Shown here: piece by piece, positions 9,746 to 18,895 of the stretch
Numbering within the stretch: the stretch's first letter is position 1
Layout: each line of letters starts with the position of its first letter
Assembly (NCBI GenBank): GCA_039621445.1
Contig: CP154954.1
Span: forward strand, 58,114,701 to 58,178,700
Length of the DNA: 64,000 nt
Direction of reading: 5' to 3'
Origin: Euglena gracilis
Taxonomy: Eukaryota; Euglenida; Euglenophyceae; Euglenales
Made by a program: the position numbers and the translations under genes
Notes under the pieces: generated by a model
What the model was told of the DNA's origin: nothing
What the model saw: the letters and a program-made list of their open reading frames with translations, nothing else
Database searches by the model: none

Positions 9746-9772
9746 CGGTCCCGGGTTTTGTTCTACGTCTCC
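9746..9772 (-). other. 2A-like peptide (GDVEQNPGP), element A, first of two
   Basis: Nine codons read GDVEQNPGP after LLLRC, another exact 2A core. The frame runs into the 9736-9248 frame, and a C8 run directly downstream separates it from the methyltransferase-like frame. It lies about 0.5 kb upstream of the second 2A. Confidence 0.85.
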
Positions 9773-10134
9773 ACACCGGAGCAGGAGTGTGGGGATGGAA
9801 CGTTGGTGTCCTTCTGGCTTCCAGCATACCCCCCCCCCCGGCAGGCCGACGTCGAGCGTGGGGTGGGCCTAGTTGTCCTTTGGGGCTTGGGGGGGGGGGG
9901 CGGCACAGGGCAATAGTGGCTGCACTCCATCACATGTCGTGCGGACGGGAAGGCTGGGTTCTTGTCAAGGGGCAGAGCCCCGGGCGATAGTGTCGTGCCC
10001 CAGCATTTACGTGCACTGTCCAGCCAGATGGATAGTAGAGACCGACGGAAAGCCAGTAGATCACCCGGGGTTGGTTCCAGGCAGCGGAGAGCGGAATGAA
10101 AATTTTTTGCCAATTTGGTACGTGTCTCCACCAA
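9763..10134 (-). CDS. Leader ORF upstream of the first 2A of element A
   Basis: A 123-codon frame (KLAKNFHSALRCLEPTPGD, LLSIWLDSARKCWG, then Pro-rich) runs into the first 2A region in a different frame. I do not recognise the family. Its position suggests it is the part of the polyprotein released upstream of the first 2A. A G/C-rich run at 9890-9905 is the likely place where the frames were once joined. Confidence 0.4.
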   Translation of the reverse strand: MVETRTKLAKNFHSALRCLEPTPGDLLAFRRSLLSIWLDSARKCWGTTLSPGALPLDKNPAFPSARHVMECSHYCPVPPPPPKPQRTTRPTPRSTSACRGGGYAGSQKDTNVPSPHSCSGVET

Positions 10135-10275
10135 CCAGGCCCTGTCAGATGGGGGAGTATGCTAGGAGTCTTCTAAAAAGGCTGGCGGGGGGGGCTTGTG
10201 GGTGTGTGTCCCCTTTCTGGTTCTGCTGGGGCCCGTTCCAGGGATATGAGGGCAGACATTGGCAGAGAGATGTGG

Positions 10276-10602
10276 TCAGGCGGGGTGGTGGCCAGAGGCT
10301 GGGCCGTGGGGGGGGCCGGCCCGGAAAGCCCGTGGGCAAATTTGTTGGGGAAATTGGTGGGGCATTTGGAGGGAAAGTTGGGAATGAGGAAGTCCCAAGT
10401 GAGGGGGGTTTTGGGCAGGGATCTGGCCAGCTGGGGGGGTCTGTTGGGAAAAATTTTGCTGTGCCCATTGGGGTCTCAAATGGGTGCCCAATTGTGGCCC
10501 AAATTGTGTCCCAAATTGTGGCCCAAATTGTGGCCCCATTTGCTGCAAACCGGGCTGGGGCAGAAGCAGGCCCTTCAGCACATCGATCACAGAGGCAGTC
10601 AC
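10276..10602 (-). CDS. Gln/Pro/Gly-rich segment, probable tail of the cold-shock protein
   Basis: This frame overlaps the end of the cold-shock ORF by a few bases and contains tandem GPQFG, TQFG and PQLG units, coded by a 12-nt repeat of CCCAAATTGTGG type at about 10490-10545. It continues as a Gln/Pro-rich low-complexity chain. The frame has no ATG near its start, so it is more likely a frameshifted C-terminal tail of the cold-shock protein than a separate gene. Such tails are common on RNA chaperones. Confidence 0.5.
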   Translation of the reverse strand: MTASVIDVLKGLLLPQPGLQQMGPQFGPQFGTQFGPQLGTHLRPQWAQQNFSQQTPPAGQIPAQNPPHLGLPHSQLSLQMPHQFPQQICPRAFRAGPPHGPASGHHPA

Positions 10603-10943
10603 GAGGTCACGTGTGGGGTAGGGGCTGCGGTTACTCCTCTCCTGGGGTTCTCCTCCTCACTCCTCTTTCTTGTCGCCTTGAATCTCCGAAAAGGGCCGCC
10701 ATCGGGCATCATGATTTGTGTGGCCTTGGCCTTCTTCCCCGGGGAAACGTTGAAGATCACCTCCTGCTCCTGTTCCAGGTGTAGCCGTCCTTCGCCAACG
10801 GTGGACACGTCGGAATGGTGGAAGAACAGCCGCACAGACTCCTCATCACCCATCTTGGTAACCAATTCGTTGTCCTCACTGATAATCCATCCGTTACCCT
10901 TCTGGTCCAGGAACCGCTCAATTTTCCCAGTGTATGGTGGCAT
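10599..10943 (-). CDS. Cold-shock-domain protein, first ORF of element A
   Basis: A 114-codon ORF starts at ATG 10943, three bases after repeat R. Residues 5-80 fit a cold-shock OB fold: GKIERF, the RNP1-like KGNGWI (15-20), the RNP2-like LFFHHSDV (39-46), LEQEQEVIFNV, and GKKAKATQIMMPDG. It is longer than a bacterial Csp because of an insertion between RNP1 and RNP2 (SEDNELVTKMGDEES). Cold-shock domains bind single-stranded RNA or DNA and can act as chaperones. In this position it could assist RNA packaging or reverse transcription, but that is inference. It could instead be a host gene captured between two R repeats. Confidence 0.8.
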   Translation of the reverse strand: MPPYTGKIERFLDQKGNGWIISEDNELVTKMGDEESVRLFFHHSDVSTVGEGRLHLEQEQEVIFNVSPGKKAKATQIMMPDGGPFRRFKATRKRSEEENPRRGVTAAPTPHVTS

Positions 10944-10945
10944 AG

Positions 10946-11035
10946 CGTTGCTTCCAAAGAAAGAAGCCGTAGAACGTGGAGGGGCGATTGAATTCGGTAT
11001 CAGCAGATCTCGCGATCATAGATCGCTCGATCGTG
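10946..11035 (-). repeat. Repeat R, 5' copy of element A
   Basis: Nearly identical to 5303-5396. On the minus strand it directly precedes the cold-shock ORF and so sits where a promoter or leader would be. To its right it abuts a copy of the DIRS/PAT leader (11038-11180), suggesting that A inserted next to or into a DIRS-type element. Confidence 0.85.
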
Positions 11036-11037
11036 GG

Positions 11038-11180
11038 TTCGTGTCTTTTGTTCTGGATATTGAATTGATATTGACGTCTCTTCTTGGTTCTTCTTCGTTC
11101 GCTGAACTCTTGTGCTTTCCTCTGTCTGTCTGTCAAAGGGCAAGTTAAGAACCAGCCACCTCCGGCGACAAAGGCCATCG
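11038..11180 (-). repeat. DIRS/PAT leader repeat, isolated copy
   Basis: The stretch starting GGTTCGTGTCTTTTGTTCTG and ending near CAGCCACCTCCGGCGAC is repeated almost exactly at 13527-13660. It occurs in reverse complement before the gag of copy C (13800-13945) and, more diverged, near 18570-18680. In the orientation of the gag ORFs this copy reads on the minus strand and is cut at 11038, next to repeat R. Confidence 0.85.
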
Positions 11181-11213
11181 GGCCCCCCCGAGGTGGTGCC
11201 GATTGGCCCCCTC

Positions 11214-11819
11214 ATGACATCGACATTGACATTCCCAAATGGAGATGAAGCAATGGTGATGTTTGAAGATCAAAAAGAAGAAGAATCTGAAGATTCAAAG
11301 ATATTGTTCATATTGGCTGCAGCAGCTGGTGGAGGGGGGCCCCGCAATGGCCCCCCAGCGCGCGGTATCGAAGCGGCCGAACTTCACCAAACGGACACCA
11401 CACGCGACAACACACCAACCCCCCCATGCCTGCCTGTCTGCATACCCCCAGAAGAAAACCCACCCGAAAAGAACCCGAAAAGAAGTAGACCCCCCCATGA
11501 TTTTGATGCAGAATCACAATCTTCAAGTTCCACAATGACTTGGAAAAAAAGAATTTCCTCATGGTTTGGGACGGGTGTGCCAGAAAAAGTGCAAAAAACC
11601 CCAGAAATCACACAAGGCGAATTTTCTGTGGAAAATGAATTACCTCGCCTTACCAGATTCACTGACAGTTTGAGGGCGGAGTTGCAAAAAGAGGGAAAAA
11701 GAAATGACAATTTTTCAGGGGCCACCACTGTTTTTCTCCCAGAAGATTTTTTCTTGCAAAATTCCATTAAAGGGACGCGCAAACTTTTGGAAGCACCCAA
11801 GACCCCCCACAAATGTTGA
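11214..11819 (+). CDS. Hypothetical acidic protein next to the DIRS leader
   Basis: A 201-codon frame from ATG 11214; an upstream in-frame ATG at 11112 lies inside the leader repeat and is less likely. The N-terminus is acidic (MTSTLTFPNGDEAMVMFEDQ, then EEESEDSK). A Pro-rich middle follows, then WKKRISSWFGTG, LTRFTDSLRAEL and a charged end. No family is recognised. The uninterrupted length and mixed composition suggest real or recently decayed coding sequence, perhaps the first ORF of a non-autonomous element using the repeat at 11038-11180. Confidence 0.4.
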   Translation: MTSTLTFPNGDEAMVMFEDQKEEESEDSKILFILAAAAGGGGPRNGPPARGIEAAELHQTDTTRDNTPTPPCLPVCIPPEENPPEKNPKRSRPPHDFDAESQSSSSTMTWKKRISSWFGTGVPEKVQKTPEITQGEFSVENELPRLTRFTDSLRAELQKEGKRNDNFSGATTVFLPEDFFLQNSIKGTRKLLEAPKTPHKC

Positions 11820-11829
11820 AATCGCAAAG

Positions 11830-12780
11830 TGGAGGGGGTTTATTTTCAGCAATCAATCATCATAGAATCTCAGCACCCCTTGGATGATTGGGGTGTGGTG
11901 TTTCCCCGCCCCCTATTGGACGCAATTTTCCAAACAACTTTGGGGGCTTCCCCTCCACCACCCTTATGCGGGGCTTCCCTTTCCAGCTGTTTACCCGAAG
12001 GGGGGGAAGCGACCCCCCACAAACAGGAGGGAGTTCCATCAAGAAGGGGACAGGGCACCACGCCCAGAGTACAACAAAAACAGGAGGGGGGGTCGGACCG
12101 GCCCCCGGGCCACAACAAACCCAGGGAAACAGGGGTGGCCGGACACCCAAGGGGGGGGCCACCGCCCAGGGCAAACACACACCAGAAAAGCCCCCCCAAC
12201 AAAAGGACAGGTGGGGGGGTGGTCTGGCCCCCCCTGGGGGCCGGAAGGGGGGGGGTGGGGGGACACCCCCACCTAAACAGTGGCGCCCCCCCTCCACCCC
12301 TCACTCCCCCCTCCCCCTCCCCTCCACACCCCCCACCCCCTCACCCCCTCCCCAACCTACCCCCCCACCCCCCACCGCCACCCCCCCACGGCACGGCGCA
12401 CGTCTCCCCCCACATCGACCACTTCCCAGTGACGTTCGGCCACTTCCCAGTCATTTTAGGCCTAAAATTTTTTTACGGTGCCGGGGTCCCTCAAGCCACT
12501 TTTGCCCACTCCTAGCCGACCCCCCCCCCGGGGGGGGAGGGGGTCCGGGCCAAAAACCAGACAGTCACTCTGAAAAAACAAGGCACCTACCCCCACCCCA
12601 GGGGGTCGGACAGTGCTTAATTTGACTGGTGACCGCTTTTCGGCCGGCGCAAAGCGCCGGGGCGAGAATTTTTGACACCCCCAAAACGACCAAAAGTTCC
12701 ATTTTGGGCACTTTTTGGCAAAAATGTGCCAAAAATGCAAGGCCATGCCTTGCTCGCCGGCGAAAAAGGTCACAAAAGGG
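11830..12780. repeat. G/C-rich element remnant related to 41760-42479
   Basis: The stretch from AACAAAAGGACAGGTGGG (about 12200) through ACACCCCCACCTAAACAGTG to the GGCGCAAAGCGCCGG hairpin (12650) and CCAAAAATGCAA is closely similar to 41770-42300. Polypyrimidine tracts at 12290-12400 yield spurious Pro-rich frames. No gene is seen. Confidence 0.7.
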
Positions 12781-12803
12781 TCCCTTTTACTCCTGTGGCT
12801 GGG

Positions 12804-13500
12804 TCATTGAAAGGACCACTGTGGGTCCCTTTTTCCCACATTTTTGGCAGAGGGCCTCTGTGGGTCCCTCGGGGGATTTACCAGCAGCATCCTTAGCTTC
12901 TTGGTGGCCTCTGTGGGTCCACCCTGCTGGTCTCCAAGGACTCCATGCATAAAACTTTTTCCATAATCCATATGTTGGTCTTTTGGGCCTTGAGTTCTTC
13001 TTGGCCTCCAGCCCCATTGGCAATATGGGGGGGGGGCTGCTGTGGCCCCCCCCCTTGTCCCCTTGAGGGGGGCTGTTGTGCAAGGTGAATTGGGGGGGTT
13101 GTGCAGACCTTTTCTGCCCCTTCCTGAGGGGATTTGCTTGAAAATTTGGCCCCCATGGCCGCTGTAGTGGTGGCGTCCTTTGCCTTGACTCCATCTCCCC
13201 ATTGAATGTCCTTTGGGAGGCAATTTTGGCCCCCTGGCCCATCCTTTGCCCCACAAGGGCTGGGGCTGGTTACTTTTTTCTGGGCCTTCTGGCCACAGTG
13301 GTCAAAGGACCGTGGCCGTCATTGGGGGGGTTTGTGCTGGGAAATGGGGTCTGGGGGGAAGAACGGCCACGGTTTTCCACGTGTCGACCGCATCTCCGAG
13401 TTCTCCTGCTGCGGACACCGCTCCAGGACTTCCGCGGCCATACAATTCAAATTTACTTCCAAGGCATTTCTCATTGAAGTCCAAAATGAATTTTGATAAT
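12804..13500 (-). pseudogene. DIRS/PAT-type gag, 5' fragment (copy E)
   Basis: Minus-strand homologue of copy F and of the gag of copy D. The N-terminal FELYGRGSPGAVSAAGEL is out of frame with the ATG because of a one-base loss. Downstream, HHYSGHGGQIFKQ and GRGRKG match the Gly-rich region of D, and KTNKWIM-type and QQGGPTEATKKL motifs follow. The fragment ends near 12800 against a G/C-rich element. Its leader repeat lies immediately upstream (13505-13680). Confidence 0.7.
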
Positions 13501-13504
13501 TGAC

Positions 13505-13680
13505 TCTTCAATCGATGTCCGTCTGGTTCGTGTCTTTTGTTCTGGATATTGAATTGATATTGACGTCTCTTCTTGGTTCTTCTTCGTTCGTGAACTCTTG
13601 TCCTTTCCTCTGTCTGTCTGTCGAAGGGCAAGCTAAGAACCAGCCACCTCCGGCGACAAAGGGCACTAAGCGGGACCTCC
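13505..13680 (-). repeat. DIRS/PAT leader repeat of copy E
   Basis: On the minus strand this leads into the copy E gag. It forms an inverted repeat with the plus-strand leader of copy C at 13790-13985, so copies E and C are arranged back to back with the arms about 100 bp apart. Confidence 0.85.
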
Positions 13681-13702
13681 TAACCCACCGCGGCGAACAA
13701 TG

Positions 13703-13984
13703 ACACCTCGGGCTCCGCACTTTGCCATTGTGAGGCCATGCCTTGCTCGCCGGCGGTCTGTTGTGATTGTTTTGGTGCGCTGGGTTAGGAGCTCTCGCTT
13801 TGTGCCTTTTTTCGCCGGAGTTGGCTGATTCTTAACTTGCCCTTCGACACCCAGAAGAAAGGAACAGAGTTCACGAACGAGGAAGAACCGAGAAAAGAAG
13901 TCAATATCAATTGAATATCCATAAGAACACGAACCAGACGAAAATCTATTGAGAATTCAATTGTAAATTTCAATTTCGACTTCG
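13703..13984 (+). repeat. Left terminal repeat and leader of copy C
   Basis: Starts GACACCTCGGGCTCCGCACT, contains GCCATGCCTTGCTCGCCGGC and CGCCGGAGTTGGCTGATTC, and runs to the gag ATG. The same blocks recur at 18438-18700, 20890-21000, 32880-33000 and 37150-37300 in both orientations, which defines a family-wide terminal sequence. Confidence 0.8.
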
Positions 13985-15066
13985 ATGAGCAATGCAGTGG
14001 AGAAGACATTGGAATTATATGGCCACGGACGTCCTGGAGGAGAGGCAGCAGCTGGAGACCTGGAGAAGTGGAGGATGCGGTCAGACACGTGGCATACCGT
14101 GGCCGTTCTTCCCACCCAGCCCCCCACACCCCGAACTTTCACAGCCAAAAACCCTCCCCCAGAGTAGTGCACGGCCACGGTCCTTGGACCACTGTGGCCA
14201 GGAGGCCAGCAGAAGACCCAACACAAAAAGCCAGCCCCAGCCTTGGTGGGCAAAGACTGGGCCCCCCCCCCCCCCCATGGGGGCCCAAAAGTTTTTTTGC
14301 TTCAGAATTGGACAACCAAAGCCCACACATCAGGGGCATCCTCCCCCCAAAAGGTGCCACCGCAAATCCCAGCACGTCGCCCGAAACTCAAAATGGCCAG
14401 CAGATGAGACAGATGGGGAGATGATGGACACCCTTCCACCCCTCCAAGGCACAGGAGGCCCCGAGTCCAAGAAAGAAAATATATAAAGGCCTGGAAGAAC
14501 CACAAAGATGGATTTATAGAAAATAGAAAATAGAAACATACCCCCCTCATCCATAGTTTACTTCACTAACCTCCCAAGGTGCCCCAGCAAACTCTGGGCA
14601 CAAATTGGCCAGAGATGGGGAGATGAATCAAGGCCAAGGATCGAGGCAAGAGAAATAAAGGCCTGGAATCTGGGATGGAAGACCACAAGAAATTTATACA
14701 TGGAAACCTTGGAGACCAGCAGGGTGGACCCACAGTGGCCACCAAGAAGCTAAGTAACCAGCAGGGTGGACCCACAGTGGCCACCAAGAAGCTAAGGATG
14801 CTGCTGGAGAAGTCCCCCGAGGGACCCACAGTGGCCCTCTGCCAACAATGGGGGATAAAGGGACCCACAGTGGCCCTTTCAATGACCCGGCCCCAGGAGT
14901 AAAAGGGACCCTATTGTGCCCTTTTAAGAACCCAGCCCCCAGGGGCAAAGGGACCCACAGTGGCCCTTTTGGAGGCAGGGGCAGAAACCCCTCGAACAGT
15001 TATTTATCAATTCCCGATCAATCAATCAAGGGGGGGACCCACAGAGGCCCCCCTATGGTATGTTAA
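13985..15066 (+). pseudogene. Gag of copy C
   Basis: ATG at 13985 begins MSNAVEKTLELYGHGRPGG, homologous to copies E and F. The frame stops after about 60 codons and continues in other frames to about 15066. The 14690-15060 part contains at least five GGACCCACAGTGGCC words at irregular spacing, coding repeated GPTVATKKL and GPTVAL units. Matching PxxA(T/L)KKL repeats are present in copy E. The protein is probably the nucleic-acid-binding structural protein of the element. Confidence 0.65.
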
Positions 15067-15177
15067 CCAACCACATCAACATTGGAGAAGACCAGATAGG
15101 CCAAACAGGGGCATTAGGCCCTATGGTATGTCTTCCAACAACAAGATCATCCAGAGAGGTGAGCAGAGAGGGAGAGA

Positions 15178-17300
15178 GTGCATGCACATCCCCCAGAAAA
15201 AATTTCCCTTTACAAGGGCCCAAGCCCTAGGGGACCTAGGGGTGCAATGACCAACACCCCCAGCCCAGCCCCCCAGAATCATCTTACCCAGAAAATAAAT
15301 TCAATGGAGGAAATATGGGGAGACACACCCCTCCATCAAAGGTTGCAAAAAAGCCTAAAATGTCTAACATCTCCAGCCCAGCCCCCCCAAAATCATCTTA
15401 TCCAGGAAATAAATTCCATCGAAGAAAAATGGGGAGACACCCCCCTCCATCAAAGGCTGCAAAAAAGCTTGAAATGGTGGGCAGAAAATGCCCCCCCAAC
15501 AACATGTCAAATCGTCAGGGATGGCATGCAATCCCCCTGCGTCAGCCAACCAAAATTGTCCACCCACCCAAAAATCAGGCCAAATTTGAACTTACCCCAA
15601 GCAGAAAAAATACTGCTGGACTACGAAAAATCTGGATCCATAAAGAGGGTGAGGGACTCAACCACCCAGCACCTGAGCCCCTGGTTTCTGATTTCAAAAC
15701 CAGAGGGGGGGCAGACAAAATGGAGATTAATAAGCGATTGCAGGGAAGTAAATCAAAGGTTCCAAGTGAAACCTTTCAAGCTGGATCACATTCAGCACAT
15801 TTTTCAAGTTTTGTAAAAAGGCCACTGGGCAGCAAAAATAGACCTGAAGGATGCCTATTTTCATATTCCAGTAAGTCCAGGCCTAAGGCCATTTTTAAGG
15901 CCTCAGGTGGGGGGGGCAGACCTGGGAGTTCCAGGCAGGCTGTTTTGGCCTGAATGTAATGCCCCAAATTTTCATGTCAGTAATGAAGACATCCGAAAAA
16001 ATGTGGAGGAAAAGGGGCATCCAGGTATTTATTTACCTGGACGACATTTTACTGGTGGCCCCAACACAAATCATCTTACAAAATCACCTGAACACAGTGG
16101 TCAGGGATTTAATCAAATCAGGATTCAAAATCAATGTGAAAAAGTCCACCCTGCAGCCCACCCAAATCATCAATCATCTTGGATTTCAGCTGAACTTCCA
16201 AGAGGGAAAATTACAGGTGCCACCCCAGAAAATAAAAACAGTAAAAAGGGAGCTGGGAAAATGGTGAAAAAGATTACATGTCAAAAAGACAGTTGGCTGC
16301 CATTTTGGGCCAAATCAGATGCAATCCAATGGCCCTTCCCTTTCTAAGGGCCTTTACGGATGACCTGGCAAGTTTTTTGGTGGAAAATTCCACAGCCCCC
16401 TGGGACTCAAAACATCCCATTTCCCAAAGAATAAAGGACCAATTAAAGGAAATAAAAACTCTGCTGTACACCTGGGGGGGCAGACCCTTCCCCCAAAATG
16501 CAACCAGGGAGTTGCACTCAGACAGCAGTACCCATGCCTGGGGGGGGGGGCTGGACATTCGAACAGGCAAAGTTGTGCAAGAATTCTTGGAGGGAAAACT
16601 CCATTTTGCACATAAATGTCAAAGAATTAAGTGCAGCAATAAGCACAGTACAAAGCCTCAGCCAGCCACGGGAAACTGTGTCCCTATCCGTGGACAATCA
16701 AGTAATTTACTATTACTTAACAAAAGGGGGTGGGGGCAGAAAGGACCCTTTCAATTCCATGCTAAGACCCTTCTTCAAATGGTGCATGGAACACAACATA
16801 AACCTGCAAGTAAAGTGGGTCTCCTCCAAAGACTGCCTGGCAGACCCCATAAGAAGGTGGGAAATGGACAGGGGGGATTACTCACTGGACCCCCAACTTC
16901 TTCAGTGGCTGAGGCAGCAGTTCAAAAATTACACCAACCTAAAAACAGACCTTTTTGCCTCACCAGGCAACAAAAAACTGCCACAATTTGTGGCCAGGTG
17001 GCCCCACTTGGGAGCCACAGCAGTAGATGCATTACAATGTCCACTGGACAACATGGGGGACCTTTATGCAACCCCCCCCTGGTCTGTAATCCAAAAATTT
17101 CTCCCCAGTTTAAAAATGTTTCCACAGGCCAAAGTTTTGATGGTCACCCCCTACTGGGATTCAGCCACATGGTGGCCCCAGTTAATAAAAATGAAAGTTT
17201 CAGGGACCCCCTGCCTGAAAATAACCCCCTACATGGGTATGTTCACCAATTGCAGGGGGAAAAAATGTCACCCCCCAGGTGGCCCCTCTTTTGCATGATT
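15178..17300 (+). pseudogene. RT, RNase H and methyltransferase-like region of copy C
   Basis: RT starts with AEKILLDYEKSGSIKRV and WFLISKPEGGQTKWRLISDC (15600-15750). A TAA replaces a Glu codon at 15814-15816, and one extra G in the run at about 15909 shifts the frame. The palm is intact as VFIYLDDILLVAPT (YLDD at 16034-16045), followed by STLQPTQIINHLGFQLNF. A TGA near 16265 interrupts before SKRQLAAILGQIRCN. RNase H has DSSTHAWGGG, INVKELSAAI, LSVDNQVIYY and SKDCLADPIRRW. The Dam-like domain reads TDLFASPGNKKLPQFVARWP, then YATPPWSVI and VTPYWDSATWWPQL. A tandem pair of ~120-bp units (15250-15370, 15380-15480) precedes the RT. Confidence 0.85.
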
Positions 17301-18200
17301 TGCTCAGGCAAATTTTGGAGGGGAAACAAATACAAAATTCAACCATTACAGTTTTCCTGGGGAGAAACCCCAGTTTAAAGCGTTATCAGAGTGCCTTTGC
17401 ACTTTTATGGGCGATTCTGGAAAAAAATGGGGGTACCCCCCCCCCCGAAGCCACCACTGACCAAGTGGTGGACGCTTTAATTCAACTGTTCCAATTTTCA
17501 AAGGCCCAAGCACACAATGCATACAGTGCGATGCTATTGATCCCTGGCTTTGGGGGCCTGAGGTTCCATGCCATGTTGGCACCTTACAAAAGGCTTTGGA
17601 ACCAAAACCTGGAGAAATATGGTGCATTCTGGGATCCCCTCCCAATCCTCCTGGGGCTTGCACAGTCCCCCCTGCCCTCTGATATATGTACATTGCGTAC
17701 AGAACTCATTTTCTGTTCACGAATCCTCTGTTTATACAGACGTTCTGATTTGGCACAGGTCCAAAGAACCACCAGTGTGTTGGGGGGGGCACCCTACATC
17801 AAAATTAAACGTAAAGGTCAAAAACTCCACAAGTGGGAGCGAGTTGTCTCCATTCCCCAGTGCCCCCAAAGCAGCCCCTTTCATTTAATGTTGTCTTATG
17901 TGGCAGCAACACGTTTCTTTATGAAACCTGGGGGCCCCCTTTTAATTACGTTAAAACCCCCCTACAAAGCCATTAAGGCAGATACCATTGCTTCTATCAC
18001 CAAAGACTTTTTGACCAAACAGGGGGTACCCCCCCAGGTTTGGGGACCCCACTCCACAAGAGGGGCAGGGGTTGGTTTGCTGAAAAAAATTGGGCCTTTC
18101 TGCCCAAGAAGTTTTTGAAATTGGTCAATGGAAAGGGGTAGAGGCTTTCACAGCCCATTATCAAAGACTTGGTGCCCAAGGTTCTTTGGAGGATGCCCTG
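17279..18200 (+). pseudogene. Tyrosine recombinase of copy C
   Basis: Continuous for 279 codons from 17279, with a core-binding region (NPSLKRYQSAFALLW), the first catalytic Arg in LCLYRRSDLAQV and HSTRGAGVGLLKK. A seventh A in the run near 18087 then shifts the frame, so the original C-terminus (FEIGQWKGVEAFTAHYQRL with the Trp and nucleophile Tyr) is read in the next frame, 18090-18200. Copy D has six A at this point and stays in frame. Confidence 0.85.
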
Positions 18201-18239
18201 GCCCCCATTTTTTCAGTGCACAATCTGGCCTCACAATGG

Positions 18240-18870
18240 CAAAGTGCGGAGCCCGAGGTGTCTCGTACTCCCTCGAGCCAGACCGAGAAGGGAGGAAGGG
18301 ACACCGAGGGCGAAGCACAAAGACCTTGTGAGCCCGACCCCCCCACCCATATAAGAAAGTTTGTCTTCAAACGGCCTCGATCAGAAGATGGGGGCCAGTG
18401 GGGGGGGAGGTGGGGGGGACCCCCCCAGGCAAAGGACACCTCGGGCTCCGCACTTTGCCATTGTGAGGCCATGCCTTGCTCGCCGGCGGTTTGTTGTGTG
18501 ATTGTTCGCTGCGCTGGGTTAGGAGGTCCCGCTTAGTGCCTTTTTTCGCCGGAGTTGGCTGATTCCTGAATTGCCCTTCGACACCCAGAAGAAAGGAAAA
18601 GAGTTGACGAACGAAGAAGAACCAAGAAAAGAAGTCAAAATAAATTCAATATCCAGAAGGACACGAACCAGACGAATATCAAATCAAAAGTCAATTATCA
18701 AATTTCAAATTTGACTTCAATGAACAATACAGTTGAGAAGAAATTGGACCGGTCGCCACGTCGGAGACAATGCAGTTAAATCCGGCGAGGCGGCACTAAG
18801 CGAGACCTCCTAACACAGCGCACCAAAACAATCACAACAGACCGCCGGCGAGCAAGCCATGGCCTCGCAA
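18240..18870 (+). repeat. Right terminal repeat region of copy C
   Basis: It begins with AAAGTGCGGAGCCCGAGGTG and a conserved GGGACACCGAGGGCGAAGCA block, then a direct copy of 13703-13985 from 18438, then an inverted piece at 18745-18870 ending in CATGGCCTCGC. The mix of direct and inverted copies is typical of YR retroelement ends. Confidence 0.75.
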
Positions 18871-18895
18871 TGTCTTTGTGCTTCGCCCTCAGTGT

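Larger units (their letters stand above)
5303..11035 (-). mobile_element. YR retroelement copy A (VIPER-like gene order, cold-shock ORF, tandem 2A)
   Basis: This is a 5.7-kb element bounded by two nearly identical ~90-bp direct repeats (R, 10946-11035 and 5303-5396). Coding order on the minus strand is cold-shock-domain protein, Gln/Pro/Gly-rich segment, leader ORF, 2A-like, methyltransferase-like domain, 2A-like, Gag with CCHC, tyrosine recombinase, RT with YYDD, RNase H. Recombinase upstream of RT-RNase H matches the order reported for VIPER/TATE elements of trypanosomatids and not that of DIRS, PAT or Ngaro. It has no integrase or LTR-type protease that I can see. Several homopolymer frameshifts break the reading frames, so the copy is probably dead or has sequencing errors in long C or G runs. 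Confidence 0.75.
13703..18870 (+). mobile_element. DIRS/PAT-type YR retroelement copy C
   Basis: A plus-strand copy with a terminal repeat at 13703-13984, Gag, RT, RNase H, methyltransferase-like domain and tyrosine recombinase. It ends in a second terminal-repeat region in which 18438-18700 repeats 13703-13985 in direct orientation and 18745-18870 carries an inverted piece. RT and recombinase types and the gene order are those of DIRS/PAT elements, unlike copies A and B. Premature stops and homopolymer frameshifts make it non-functional as read. Confidence 0.8.

Noticed and set aside
4723-9772. 2A-like motifs as evidence for an RNA virus
   Set aside because: They lie in or next to ORFs of elements encoding RT, RNase H and tyrosine recombinase. 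2A-like motifs are well known in non-viral retrotransposons.
11829-12625. Long Pro/Gly-rich frames on both strands
   Set aside because: They arise from G and C homopolymers in a repeat also present at 41760-42479 and have no codon or domain structure.
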